64,000 nt of DNA from Phosphuga atrata (lineage: Eukaryota; Arthropoda; Insecta; Coleoptera; Silphidae), in contig OX155908.1 in assembly GCA_944588485.1 (NCBI GenBank), positions 2,757,578-2,821,577 on the forward strand. The letters run 5' to 3'. How positions within the stretch are numbered: the first letter of the stretch is position 1; the number at the start of each line of letters is the position of its first letter. Below are positions 9,872 to 21,990 of the stretch, in pieces. The notes below the pieces were generated by a model, which saw only the letters and a list, made by a program, of their open reading frames with translations, did not search any database and was not told where the DNA came from. Made by a program: the position numbers and the translations under genes.

Positions 9872-11477
9872 TAGTCTGTCTAGTCTTGTCTGTCTGGTCT
9901 TGTCTGTCTGGTCTTGTCTGTCTAGACTTGTCTGTCTAGTCTTATCTGTCTAGTCTTGTCTGTCTAGTCTTGTCTGTCTAGTCTTGTCTGTCTAGTCTTG
10001 TCTGTCTAGTCTTGTCTGTCTAGTCTTGTCTGTCTAGTCTTGTCTGTCTAGTCTTGTCTGTCTAGTCTTGTCTGTCTAGTCTTGTCTGTCTAGTCTTGTC
10101 TGTCTAGTCTTGTCTGTCTAGTCTTGTCTGTCTAGTCTTGTCTGTCTAGTCTTGTCTGTCTAGTCTTGTCTGTCTAGTCTTGTCTGTCTAGTCTTGTCTG
10201 TCTAGTCTTGTCTGTCTAGTCTTGTCTGTCTAGTCTTGTCTGTCTAGTCTTGTCTGTCTAGTCTTGTCTGTCTAGTCTTGTCTGTCTAGTCTTGTCTGTC
10301 TAGTCTTGTCTGTCTAGTCTTGTCTGTCTAGTCTTGTCTGTCTAGTCTTGTCTGTCTAGTCTTGTCTGTCTAGTCTTGTCTGTCTAGTCTTGTCTGTCTA
10401 GTCTTGTCTGTCTAGTCTTGTCTGTCTAGTCTTGTCTGTCTAGTCTTGTCTGTCTAGTCTTGTCTGTCTAGTCTTGTCTGTCTAGTCTTGTCTGTCTAGT
10501 CTTGTCTGTCTAGTCTTGTCTGTCTAGTCTTGTCTGTCTAGTCTTGTCTGTCTAGTCTTGTCTGTCTAGTCTTGTCTGTCTAGTCTTGTCTGTCTAGTCT
10601 TGTCTGTCTAGTCTTGTCTGTCTAGTCTTGTCTGTCTAGTCTTGTCTGTCTAGTCTTGTCTGTCTAGTCTTGTCTGTCTAGTCTTGTCTGTCTAGTCTTG
10701 TCTGTCTAGTCTTGTCTGTCTAGTCTTGTCTGTCTAGTCTTGTCTGTCTAGTCTTGTCTGTCTAGTCTTGTCTGTCTAGTCTTGTCTGTCTAGTCTTGTC
10801 TGTCTAGTCTTGTCTGTCTAGTCTTGTCTGTCTAGTCTTGTCTGTCTAGTCTTGTCTGTCTAGTCTTGTCTGTCTAGTCTTGTCTGTCTAGTCTTGTCTG
10901 TCTAGTCTTGTCTGTCTAGTCTTGTCTGTCTAGTCTTGTCTGTCTAGTCTTGTCTGTCTAGTCTTGTCTGTCTAGTCTTGTCTGTCTAGTCTTGTCTGTC
11001 TAGTCTTGTCTGTCTAGTCTTGTCTGTCTAGTCTTGTCTGTCTAGACTTGTCTGTCTAGTCTTGTCTGTCTAGTCTTGTCTGTCTAGTCTTGTCTGTCTA
11101 GTCTTGTCTGTCTAGTCTGTCTAGTCTTGTCTGCCTAGTCTTGTCTGCCTAGTCTTGTCTGGCTAGTCTTGTCTGTCTAGTCTTGTCTGCCTAGTCTTGT
11201 CTGCCTAGTCCTGTCTGCCTAGTCTTGTCTGTCTAGTCTTGTCTGTCTAGTCTTGTCTGTCTAGTCTTGTCTGTCTAGTCTTGTCTATCTAGTCTTGCCT
11301 GTCTGTCTAGTCTTGTCTGTCTAGTCCTGTCTGTCTAGTCTTGTCTGTCTAGTCTTATCTGTCTAGTCTTGTCTGTCTAGTCTTGTCTATCTAGTCTTGC
11401 CTGTCTGTCTAGTCTTGTCTGTCTAGTCTTGTCTGTCTATTCTTGTCTGTCTAGTGTTGTCTGTCTAATCTTGTCTT
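9872..11477 (+). repeat. 14-bp GTCT satellite array 1 (plus orientation)
   Basis: Over 100 tandem copies of the 14-mer TCTAGTCTTGTCTG, essentially uniform from 9950 to 11100. Substitutions and short 8-9-bp variants occur only near the right end. It begins about 36 bp after the gene A AATAAA. Confidence 0.95.
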
Positions 11478-11764
11478 GTTTAATTTAATATAACCTCTCA
11501 GTTGCTCCATATTTGGAGAACTCAATTATTACATTAATTTACGCAAATTTACTGCAATTATGTGCAATTATTTATGAGATTTGCAAATTGGTTTTCAATA
11601 TTTATACATTGCTTAGGCGAATACGGCGAATGTCGAGAAATTTTTGTTATTTTGATGGTCACCTACATAGGAAGTTTAACTAGCTCGACATGTGCGGTAA
11701 GACAAGTTTATTGATAAAAGTCATTGATAGAACAAGATGTGCCGTTACAATACAGGAGTACGTC
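11478..11764. other. Unique AT-rich spacer between arrays
   Basis: AT-rich DNA with no gene, RNA or repeat that I recognise, bounded on both sides by the 14-bp satellite. Confidence 0.4.
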
Positions 11765-12078
11765 TAGCCTTGTTTGTCCAGTATTGTCTGTCTAGTCGTA
11801 TCTATTTAGTCTAGTCTGTCTAGTCTTGTCTGTCTGGTCTTGTCTGTCTAGTCTTGTCTGTCTAGTCTTGTCTGACTGGTCTTGTCTGTCTAGTCTTGTC
11901 TGTCTAGTCTTGTCTGACTAGTCTTGTCTGACTGGTCTTGTCTGTCTAGTCTGTCTAGTCTTGTCTGTCTAGTCTTGTCTGTCTAGTCTTGTCTGACTGG
12001 TCTTGTCTGTGTAGTCTTGTCTGTCTAGTCTTGTCTGACTAGTCTTGTCTGACTAGTCTTGTCTGACTAGTCTTGTCA
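11765..12078 (+). repeat. 14-bp satellite array, variant block
   Basis: More divergent copies of the same 14-mer; many have CTGACTAGTCTTGT or CTGACTGGTCTTGT in place of CTGTCTAG. It ends abruptly at a non-repeat segment and resumes at about 12474. Confidence 0.85.
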
Positions 12079-12473
12079 AAACCCCTCAAAATTACGTGTT
12101 GGAAACCTTCCGGCGAAGAGAGATGAGAACGTCGTGCTTAAACGCTTGAAACCAATTTGGATGACTTCCACGGAGAATTCTTGTTAAAACAGATTTCGGA
12201 ATAGTTTTCTGTCGAGCTTCTTGTTGTTGTTGCATTCGCGATGAGTAAACGGCTGCGTCTGGAGAAGAACTACGTTGAGCAGCTCCGGCAGAAAGACGAG
12301 GAGGACGAGAAGCTTAAGCGGCTGCAGGAGAGGATCGACGCACCCATCACATGGGCACGACTCACCTTCGGCTACAAGATCCAACACTTGCGAGAGGACA
12401 GATTCAGCGCATGCAATGACCTGATCATTCAAGACCACATAAAAAGTGAAGTTCTATGCTGGAACACCGACCT
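12079..12473 (+). other. Coding-like unique segment embedded in satellite
   Basis: A non-repetitive, more GC-rich block interrupts the array. From 12241 it has an open frame of about 75 residues starting MSKRLRLEKNYVEQLRQKD, with a charged coiled-coil-like N-terminus, then ITWARLTFGYKIQHL and DLIIQDHIKSEVLCW; past about 12470 the frame simply reads satellite. About 160 bp before the ATG resembles a 5' UTR. Codon use looks protein-like, but I do not recognise the family. It could be a first exon, a captured exon or a retrocopy fragment. No poly(A) or clear target duplication is seen. Confidence 0.4.
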
Positions 12474-12640
12474 CTGTCTGTCTAGTCTTGTCTGTCAAGT
12501 CTTGTCTGTCTAGTCTTGTCTGTCTAGTCTTGTCTGTCTAGTCTTGTCTGTATAGTCTTGTCTAGTAATATTCTGTCTAATCTTATCTGTTTAGTCGTGT
12601 CTCTCTAGTCTTTCCAATCTAGTCTTGTCTGTTTAGTCTT
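12474..12640 (+). repeat. 14-bp satellite, short residual block
   Basis: About ten degenerating copies of TCTAGTCTTGTCTG to the right of the coding-like segment. They show that the segment was inserted into, or trapped within, one array. Confidence 0.8.
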
Positions 12641-12945
12641 CGCGCTCTATAATTGTCTCTAGTTATTAATTGGTAATAAATTACTTTATTATAGGAAGGC
12701 TATAATTATAAGCGGACAAAAATGCAAATAGTTCTATGCAAGATAAAAGTAACTGCAAGTCATTACGATACAAACTAGGCGCGGTCTGCATATTAATTGC
12801 AATTTTTCCCGCTGAATGAAAACATTATGCATTGTCCTGTCACATACCTAGGCAATTATAAAAATTGTCTTTATTTTCACATCGTGACCTAATTAATGCA
12901 ATTTTGTTTGTCAAGTTTTATCTAGTATTATTAGCATTTATCTTG
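12641..12945. other. Unique spacer
   Basis: AT-rich DNA without recognisable genes or repeats. Confidence 0.4.
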
Positions 12946-13850
12946 TCTAATCTTGTCTAGTCTTGTCTAGTCTTATATAGTCTTGTCTAGTCTTGTCTAG
13001 TCTTGTCTAGTCTTGTCTAGTCTTGTCTAGTCTTGTCTAGTCTTGTCTAGTCTTGTCTAGTCTTGTCTAGTCTTGTCTAGTCTTGTCTAGTCTTGTCTAG
13101 TCTTGTCTAGTCTTGTCTAGTCTTGTCTAGTCTTGTCTAGTCTTGTCTAGTCTTGTCTAGTCTTGTCTAGTCTTGTCTAGTCTTGTCTTGTCTAGTCTTG
13201 TCTAGTCTTGTCTAGTCTTGTCTAGTCTTGTCTAGTCTTGTCTAGTCTTGTCTAGTCTTGTCTAGTCTTGTCTAGTCTTGTCTAGTCTTGTCTAGTCTTG
13301 TCTAGTCTTGTCCAGTCTTGTCCAGTCTTGTCTAGTCTTGTCTAGTCTTGTCTAGTCTTGTCTAGTCTTGTCTAGTCTTGTCTAGTCTTGTCTAGTCTTG
13401 TCTAGTCTTGTCTAGTCTTGTCTAGTCTTGTCTAGTCTTGTCTAGTCTTGTCTAGTCTTGTCTAGTCTTGTCTAGTCTTGTCTAGTCTTGTCTAGTCTTG
13501 TCTAGTCTTGTCTAGTCTTGTCTAGTCTTGTCTAGTCTTGTCTAGTCTTGTCTAGTCTTGTCTAGTCTTGTCTAGTCTTGTCTAGTCTTGTCTAGTCTTG
13601 TCTAGTCTTGTCTAGTCTTGTCTAGTCTTGTCTAGTCTTGTCTAGTCTTGTCTAGTCTTGTCTAGTCTTGTCTAGTCTTGTCTAGTCTTGTCTAGTCTTG
13701 TCTAGTCTTGTCTAGTCTTGTCTAGTCTTGTCTAGTCTTGTATAATCTTGTCTAGTCTTGTCCTGGTCTTGTTTGGTTTTGTCTGGTCTTGTCTAGTCTT
13801 ATCTGCTCTTATCTAGTCTTAACTAGACCAGTTCTTGTCTTCTCTTATCT
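12946..13850 (+). repeat. 10-bp GTCT satellite array (plus orientation)
   Basis: About 80 tandem copies of TCTAGTCTTG, nearly perfect from 12955 to 13740. One unit is shortened by 5 bp near 13185 and two carry TCC. It decays into GGTCTTGT variants at the right end. Confidence 0.95.
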
Positions 13851-13964
13851 AATAACTGTGTTCATTGAAATAATCCACAACTGTCTCAATGTATAATTAG
13901 TGTATACACCGATGTTACACCATGTTACTTACATACTAAGTATAGTTTATACAAAAATAAAGAA

Positions 13965-14590
13965 AAAAATTCGCAAAAATCTTCGACGGTGCGGAAACTA
14001 CAGCGAAAAAACTAAAACCGTGGCACACTTGATATAATTTAGTTTTTGGGAAAATGCTTGTAACTTTGTCGTTTTTGCAGATTTTTGCAATTTTTTTTTG
14101 CAAATTAAATTCAAAGTTGTATTGCGAATTGGGAATAGTGTCAGTCAATTTGCGGTTCTTTTTCTGAAAAAACTTCGCAAAAATCATCGACGGCGCGGAA
14201 ACTACAGCAAAAAAACTAAAAGCATAGCACACTTGATATAATTTACTTTTTGGGAAAAATACTTGTGATTTTGTCGTTTTTGCAGATTTTTGCAATTTTT
14301 TTTTGCAAAATAAATTCAAAGTCGAATTGGGAATAGTGTCAGTCAATTTGCGGTTCTTTTGCTGAAAAAACTTCGCAAAAATTTTCGACGGTGCGGAAAC
14401 TACAGCAAAAAAACTAAAACCGTGGCACACTTGATATAATTTACTTTTTGGGAAAAATGCTTGTAACTTTGTCGTTTTTGAAGATTTTTGCAATTTTTTT
14501 TTGCAAATTAAATTCAAAATTGTATTGGGAATTGGGAATCGTGTCAGTCAATTTGCGGTTAAATAATTTGCGCTTCTTTTTCAGAAAAAA
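13965..14590. repeat. About 200-bp tandem repeat, three copies
   Basis: Landmark TCGCAAAAAT recurs at 13971, 14175 and 14373. Units contain GGTGCGGAAACTACAGC, CACTTGATATAATTTA and TTTGTCGTTTTTG. The long minus-strand frame across this region (13936-14517) is simply a repeat that stays open; no domain is visible. Confidence 0.75.
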
Positions 14591-14639
14591 ATTCGCAAGA
14601 AATCTTTGTAAGGCTAGAATTCAGCTAGTTTACTAGATA

Positions 14640-17600
14640 TTCTATTTCAATCAAACTTTTTGTTTTGAAAATTCAATTGGTTTTCTGAAACTGCAATTGG
14701 CTTAAACCTAGACTAACCATCAAGTTTGCTACAGGCGATTTCGCATCGAGCCTACCAAATTTCAGTCCAATTTGAATTCAAGCGAGATTCAACGAAAGTT
14801 TAAAAGTCGATAGCGAGAAAAGTTATCTAGGTAGAGTAATCTAGTTTAAAGAAATCGTTAGATAATTTAATTATCTAAACTCAGTTTCAAAACTTGTTGT
14901 GTTGTCTAGTCTATTAACTGAGTTAATTAATATATTTCACAACCATCTCAATGTATAGTTGTCTAGTATTCATAGTAACTTATAGTTTGCATGTATTTTC
15001 AGGGCTATAACTCAGTTAGTTTCCTAAATATTCTCACCTAGTCTCTACTTTTGCTTAGGAAATTTAAACGGCTTTCTAAACATGTAATTGGCTTAAACTA
15101 GAACTAACTATTTAGTTTGCTACAAGCGAATTTCCATCAAACCAACTAAATTCGTTTAGTTCAAATTGGAGAGGGTTTCAACAAAGTGAAAGACTGACAA
15201 GATTTGAACTGTAACTCAGCTTCTGGACTAGATAAATTCAAACAGAAAAAGGTGATATTTAGCCAGTTAAATTGGCTAGCAACTGCTGAAAACTAGCAGT
15301 TGTTATCTAGTCTCTAAGCTGAGTTATATAGATTCAAGTTTTGGGCATTTTTTTGAAATCGAAGTGAATTGCAAGTAGGATTAAGACCATCAATATTTAG
15401 TCTGTAACTCAGCTTGTAGACTGGATATATTCAAACGAAGCGGTGAAGGTCTAGCCAACTAGATTATCTAGCAACCTTTGAAAACTAGAAGTTGTTATCT
15501 AGTCTCTAAGCTGAGTTATCTAGATTCAAACCTTAGGCATTTTTTTGAAATCGAAGTCAATTTCAAGTAGTATTAAGACCATTAAGATTTAGTCTGTAAC
15601 TCAACTTGTAGACTAGGTATATTGAAACAAAACGGAGAAAGCCTAGCCAACTAGATTATCTAGCAACTGCTGAAAACTAGCAGTTGTTATCTAGTCTTTA
15701 AACTGAGTTATCTTGATTCAAACCTTAAGCATTTTTGTTTAAATCGACGTCAATTTAATTTCAACTAGGCTTTAGACCATCAAGATTTAGTCTGTAACTC
15801 AGGTTGTAGACTAGATATATTGAAACGAAGCGGTGATAGTCTAGCCAACTAGATTATCTAGCAACCGTTGAAAACTAGAAGTTGTTATCTAGTCTCTAAG
15901 CTAAGTTATCTAGATTCAAATCTTAGGCATTTTCTTGAAACCAGCCAATTTCAACTAGGATTTAGACCATCAAGATTTAGTCTATAACTCAGCTCGTAGA
16001 CTAGATATATTGAAAGGAATCGGTGAAATTCTAGCAAACTAGATTATCTAGCAACTGCCGGAAACTAGAAGTTGTTATCTAGTCTGTAAACTGAGTTATC
16101 AAGGTTCAAATCTTAGGTATTTTATTTAAATTTGAAGACAATTTCAGCTAAGATTTAGGCCATCAAGATTTAGTCTGTAACTCAGCTTGTAGACTAGATA
16201 TATTGAAACGAATCGGTGAAAGTCTAGCCAACTAGATTATCTAGCAAATGCTGAACACTAGAAGTTGTTATTTAGTCTGTAAACTGAGTTATCTAGATTC
16301 AAACCTTAGGCATTTTTTTGAAATCGAAGTCAATTTCAAGTAAGATTAAGACCATCAAGATTTAGTCTATAACTCAGCTTATAGACTAGATATATTGATA
16401 CAATTTGGTAAAAGTCTAGCCAAATAGATTATCTAGCAACCGTTGAATACTAGACGTTGATATCTAGTCTCTAAACTGAGTTATCTAGATTCAAATCTTA
16501 AGCATTTTTTTAAATTCGAAGTCAATTTCAACCAGGATTTAGACCATCAAGATTTAGTCTGTAACTCAGCTTGTAGACTAGATATATTGAAACGAATCGG
16601 TAAAAGTCTAACTAACTAGATTATCTAGCAACGGCTGAAAACTAGAAGTTGTTATCTAGTCTCTAAGCTGAGTTATCTAGATTCAAACCTTAGGTATGTT
16701 TTTGAAATCGAAGTCAATTTCAAGTTGGATTAAGACCATCAAGATTTAGTCTGTAACTCAGCTTGTAGACTAGATATATTGAAACAAATCGGTAGAACTC
16801 TAGCCAATTAGATTATCTAGCAACTGTTGAAAACTAGAAGTTGTTATCTAGTCTCTATATTAAGTTATCCAGATTCAAATCTTAGGCATTTTCTTGAAAC
16901 CAAAGCCAATTTCAACTAGGATTCATAGACCATCAAGATTTAGTCTATAACTCAGCTTGTAGACTAGATATATTGAAATCAAGTGGTGAAAGTCTAACCA
17001 ACTAGATTATCTAGCAACTGCTAAAAACTAGAAGTTGTTATCTAGTCTCAAAGCTGAGTTATCTAAATTCAAACCTTAGGCATTTTCTTGAAACCAAAGC
17101 CAATTTCAACTAGGATTTAGACCATCAAGATTTAGTCTATAACACAGCTTGTAGACTAGATATATTGAAACGAAGTGGTGAAAGTCTAGCCAACTAGATT
17201 ATCTAGCAACTGATAAAAACTAGAAGTTGTTATCTAGTCTCTAAACTGAGTTACCTAGATTCAAATCTTATGCATTTTTTAAAATTCGAAGTCAATTTTA
17301 GCTAAGATTTAGACCATCAAGATTTAGTCTGTAACTCAGCTCATAGACTAGATGTATTGAAACGAATCAGTGAAAGTCTAGCCAAATAGATTATCTAGAA
17401 ACTGCTGAAAACTAGAAGTTGTTATCTAGTCTCTAAGCTGAGTTATCTAGACTCGTTTGGTTGAAACCAAAGCCAATTTCAACTAGGATTAGACTATCAA
17501 GATTTAGTCTATAACTCAGCTGGTAGACTAGATGTATTGGAACGAAGCGGTGAAAGTCTAGCCAACTAGATTATCTAGCAACTGCTAAAAACTAGAAGTT

Positions 17601-19360
17601 GTTATCTACTCTCTAAACTGAGTAATCTAGATTCAAATCTTAGGCATTTTTTTAAGTTCGAAGTCGATTTTAGCTAAGATTTCGACCATCAAGGTTTAGT
17701 CTATAACGCAGCTTGTAGACTAGATATATTGAAACAAAGCTGTGAAAGTCTAGCCTACTAGATTATCTAGCAAAAGTTGAAAACTAGAAGTTGTTATCTA
17801 GTCTCTAAGCTAAGTTATCTAGATTCAAATCTTAGGCATTTTCTTGAAACCAAAGCCAATTTCAACTAGGATTTAGACCATTAAGATTTAGTCTATAACT
17901 CAGCTTGTAGACTAGATATATTGAAAGGAATGGGAAGTCTAACCAACTAGATTATCCAGCAACTGCTGAAAACTCATAGTTTTTATATAATCTCTAAACT
18001 GAGTTATCTAGATTCAAACCTTAGGCATTTTTTTGAAATCGAATTCAATTTAAACTAGGATTTAGACCATCAAGATTTAATCTATAACTCAGCTCGTAGA
18101 CTAGATATATTGAAACGAATCGGTGAAAGTCTAGCCAACTAGATTATCTAGCAACTTCTGAAAACTAGAAGTTGTTATCTAGTCTTTAAGCTGAGTTATC
18201 TAGATTCAAATCTTTGGCATTTTTTTAAATTCGAAATCTTAGCTGAAAGATTTAGACCATCAAGAATTAGTCTATAACTCAGCTTGTAGACTAGATATAT
18301 TGAAACGGATTGGTGAAAGTCTAACCAACTAGATTATCTAGCAACTGCTGAAAACTAGAAGTTGTTATCTAGTCTTTAAGCTGAGTTATCTAGATTCAAA
18401 CCTTAGGCATTTTTTTTAAATCGACGTCAATTTCAACTAGGATTTAGACCATCAAGATTTAGTCTATAACTCAGCTTGTAGACTAGATATATTGAAATCA
18501 AGTGGTGAAAGTCTAACCAACTAGATTATCTAGCAACTGCTAAAAACTAGAAGTTGTTATCTAGTCTCTAAGCTGAGTTATCTAAATTCAAACCTTAGGC
18601 ATTTTCTTGAAACCAAAGCCAATTTCAACTAGGATTTAGGCCATCAAGATTTAGTCTATAACTCAGCTTATTAGACTAGATATATTGAAACGAATTGGTG
18701 AAAGTCTAGCCAAATAGATTATCTAGCAACTGCTGAAAACTAGAAGTTGTTACCTGGTCTCTAAGCTAAGTTATCTAGATTCAAATCTTAGGCATTTTCT
18801 TGAAACCAAACCCAATTTCAACTAGGATTTAGACCATCAAGATTTAATCTATAACTCAGCTCGTAGACTAGATATATTGAAACGAATCGGTGAAAGTCTA
18901 GCCAACTATATTATCTAGCAACTGCTGAAAACTAGAAGTTGTTATCTAGTCTCTAAGCTAAGTTATCTAGATTTAAATATTAGGCATTTTCTTGAAATCA
19001 AAGCCAATTTCAACTAGAATTTAGACCATCAAGATTTAGTCTGTAACTCAGCTTGTAGACTAGATATATTAAAACGAAACCGTGAAAGTCTAGCCAACTA
19101 GATTATCTAGCAACTGCTGAAAACTAGAAGTTGTTATCTAGTCTCTAAACTGAGTTATCTAGATTCAAATCTTAGGCATTTTCTTGAAACCAAAGCCAAT
19201 TTCAACTAGGATTTAGACTACCAAGATATAGTCTATAACTCAGCTTGTAGACTAGATAAATCAACAAAATTTGGTAGAACTCGAGACAACTAAAATATCT
19301 AACAACTGTTGATAACTACAAGCTGTTATCTACTTTCCCAGTTAAGTTATCTAGATTCTG
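14640..19360 (+). repeat. 192-bp satellite upstream of gene B
   Basis: About 21-22 diverged tandem units. Landmark AGATTATCTAGCAAC recurs near 15461, 15653, 15851, 16041 and 16234, a period of 190-198 bp. Each unit carries CTAGTCTCTAAGCTGAG, GACCATCAAGATTTAGTC and GTAGACTAGATATATTGAA. The first 500 bp are the most diverged. The array stops about 190 bp before the gene B TATA box. Confidence 0.85.
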
Positions 19361-19552
19361 AAAAACATCTGTCTATTTTGAGTCTTGCAGCTTAAAGGCC
19401 GCGATAAACGCACGAAAGCCGGAACCCGCGGAAAACAGTTTCCCAAACCAAGGCCGACGCGAAAGAAAAAGAAACGCTCCGATTTGTTCCTTCCAATTAG
19501 ATTTAGCGACTTCATTAAATCGCCGCCTTGACACCGAAGGACGCCTTATCAG

Positions 19553-19559
19553 TATATAA
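19553..19559 (+). promoter_or_regulatory. TATA box of gene B
   Basis: TATATAA lies 72 bp before the ATG. A TCAACC initiator-like site sits 28 bp downstream, with its A at 19581. Confidence 0.7.
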
Positions 19560-19624
19560 CGTTGGCGGCGACACCGACTCAACCAGATTGAATCGTCGCA
19601 ACGGACTTTGCAATACCAAACAAC

Positions 19625-20826
19625 ATGAACGCTCTGGTAAGCCACAACATTTATCTAAACTTTACACCTGGTTATCTACCAGATTTAATAATAACTTATA
19701 TCTGACTTGTCTAGTCTAACTTAAACTAACTCTGTTGGAGACAAGGTTTAGTCGGTTAGAGCAGGCATGAGCAACCTGCGGCCCGCGGGCCGCATACAGT
19801 GTTTGTGCCGGTTTCCATGTGCAATTAAAATTACTGCCCCAAATTTGAATAAACGGGACTAACTCTGTCGGAGACAAGGTTTAGTCGGTAGGTGTACCCT
19901 AGAGCAGGCCTGAGCGAACTCCGGCCCGCGGGCCGCATATAGTGTCCACTGCCCCAAATTTTAATAAACGGGACTAACTCTGTCAGAGACAATGTATAGT
20001 CGGTAGATAGAGCAGGCATGAGGAACCTGCGGCCCGCGGGCCGCATACAGTGTCCCACTGTCCCAAATTTTAATAAACAGGACCAATATTACGTTTTGTC
20101 GCCTCTGTACTGGAACAAATAATGGTAATTTGGCCATAGTTCCAAGAAAGGTTGCTCATGCCTGCCCTATAGGGTTACAAATCCGACACTATCTAGAGCG
20201 AAGAACAATATGCTCTGGATGTCTTTGGAAGATTCCTAATCGCCTAAAAAGAATTATTTGTCTAGTCAAGTTTAAACCTAGTTAATCCTCTAGTCTAGTC
20301 AAAATTAAATAATCTAGTCCATAGCTCCAGATCTAGTTTACAAGCAAAAATCTTAACTAATCACTTGTTTTCTTTTCGTCAGACTGTATTTGCTGTGGTC
20401 TGCATGGCCGTTTACGGCAGCGCCAAGCCGTCGTGGGGTCACTGGGGGCATCACGGTGCCGTTGTAGGTGCCAGCGGAGTCGTAACTGGACACGGGGCTT
20501 CAGGCCCAGCTGGAGTCGTGACTGGCGCTGGAGCCTCCGCCGCGGCTGGAGTCGTCACCGGTCACGGAGCCATCTCCAACAGCTGGGACGGTGGTCACTG
20601 GGGAGGCGGCGCTTGGGATGATGGTCATTGGGATGATGGTAGTTGGGATGATGGTCGTTGGGGCGGTGCTTGGGACGGAGCTTGGGGAGGCGCGTGGGAC
20701 GGCGGTCATGCTAACGTAGTGCATGGCAATGGAGCCACTTTGATCGGGCCAGGGGTTGGACATGCTGTCGTCGCTGCCGGACACGCTGGACATGCCGGAG
20801 CTTGGCATGGTGGACACGGTTGGTAA
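19625..20826 (+). CDS. Gene B: Trp/Gly/His-rich secreted protein, two exons
   Basis: Coding parts are 19625-19636 (M-N-A-L, donor GTAAG at 19637) and 20383-20826 (acceptor CAG at 20380-20382), phase 0, 151 residues. The spliced signal peptide is MNALTVFAVVCMAVYGSA; the mature protein begins KPSWGHWGHHG. Next come three SGVVTGHGASGPAG-like modules (about 32-70), a Trp-Asp-Asp-Gly-His block with WDDG units (about 78-110), VVHGNGATLIGPG at about 117-129, and an Ala/Gly/His/Trp tail. It shares this architecture with gene C. A secreted structural, cuticle-like role is inferred from composition. The frame continues open upstream of the acceptor and could suggest a start at 20365, but the splice site and first-exon match make that unlikely. 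Confidence 0.85.
19762..20164. mobile_element. hAT-type MITE with duplicated 5' end, intron of gene B
   Basis: Left end CAGGCATGAGCAACCTGCGG and right end AGGTTGCTCATGCCTG are inverted repeats of hAT type. The left part, with its GGCCCGCGGGCCGCATA core, is present three times (from 19762, 19905 and about 20010). The flank of the second copy, CCCTAGAG at 19897, resembles CCCTATAG after the right end (7 of 8), so the original element was probably 19905-20164. Confidence 0.7.
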
Positions 20827-20933
20827 ACCTTTTGCCAACTGATACGAAGACGTACTGCCATATCTAGACTTTTGTATCTGAATCTCTGTATATATAATGA
20901 CTTTCTTTAATTTGTTTTTTTTTTGTAAATCTC

Positions 20934-20939
20934 AATAAA
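20934..20939 (+). terminator. Poly(A) signal of gene B
   Basis: AATAAA lies 108 bp after the gene B stop and is followed by T-rich sequence, giving a compact 3' UTR. Confidence 0.8.
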
Positions 20940-21039
20940 CAAATTTTTTTTTGTAAAGATCACGTTGTTCTTGTCATACCTTCTGTTATCTTTACCTTGC
21001 AATCGTTTCTTTGTTGTCTTACATCTCGTCAAAGATATC

Positions 21040-21990
21040 GTAAACATAGTCAAACTGTCACAACTCGAACCTGTCACATCTGAATGTCAAACCATTGACA
21101 GCTGTGACAACTAGAAATTTACTTCACAAAATTATATGAATTTGTCAAATTTGACAAAACTTAACAGCCAGGTTCAGTATAGCGGGATTATAAATAGATG
21201 CGGGATGCATGCGGGATTTACAATACATGCGGGATAGACGCGGGATTATCAATACATGCGGGATTATAAAGACATGCATGATGCGTGAGGGATTACAGGT
21301 GCTAGGATTTACAGTACATGCGGGATAGGTAACTCGACCCTGTCACATCTGAATGTCAAACCATTGACAGCTGTGACAACTAGAAATTTACTTCACAAAA
21401 TTATAAGAATTTGTCAAATTTGACAGAAGTTAACAGCCAGGTTAAGTATAGCGGAATTATAAATAGATGCGGGATGCATGCGGGATTTACAATACATGCG
21501 GGATACGTGCGGGATTATCAATACATGCGGGATTATAAAGACTTGCATGATGCGTGCGGGATTATAAATAGATGCGGGATGCATGCTGGATTTACAATAC
21601 ATGCGGGATAGGTGCGGGATTATCAGTACATGCGGGATTATAAGGACATACATGATGCGTGAGGGATTAAAGGTGCTAGGATTTACAATACTTGCGGAAT
21701 AGGTAACTCGACCCTGCCACATATTAATGTCAAACCATTGACAGCTGTGACAATTAGAAATTTACTTCACAAAATTATATGAATTTGCCAAATTTGACAA
21801 AAGTTAACAGACAGGTTCAGTATAACGGGATTATAAATAGATGCGGGATGCATACGGGATTTACAATACATGCGGGATTATATTGACATGCATGATGCGT
21901 GCGGGATTATAAATAGATGCGGGATGCATGCGGGATAGGTGCGGGATTATCAATACATGCGGGATGCGTGCGGGATTATAAATCTTTTAT
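21040..21990. repeat. Compound repeat with GCGGGAT words
   Basis: Three large units start near 21064, 21331 and 21706 with TGAATGTCAAACCATTGACA. Each is followed by runs of ATGCGGGATTATAAATA and ATGCATGCGGGAT. The unit length varies (about 265-375 bp) with the number of short inner repeats. Confidence 0.75.

Noticed and set aside
9872..11477. CRISPR-like array
   Set aside because: Repeats are contiguous 14-mers without unique spacers, and the setting is a eukaryotic genome.
13936..14517. 193-codon minus-strand frame
   Set aside because: The protein is three repeats of one Lys/Phe-rich block matching the 200-bp tandem DNA repeat. No start context, promoter or family was seen.
20365..20382. 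Start codon of gene B at 20365
   Set aside because: This ATG lies in the polypyrimidine/acceptor region. Splicing to 19625-19636 restores a signal peptide matching genes C and D.
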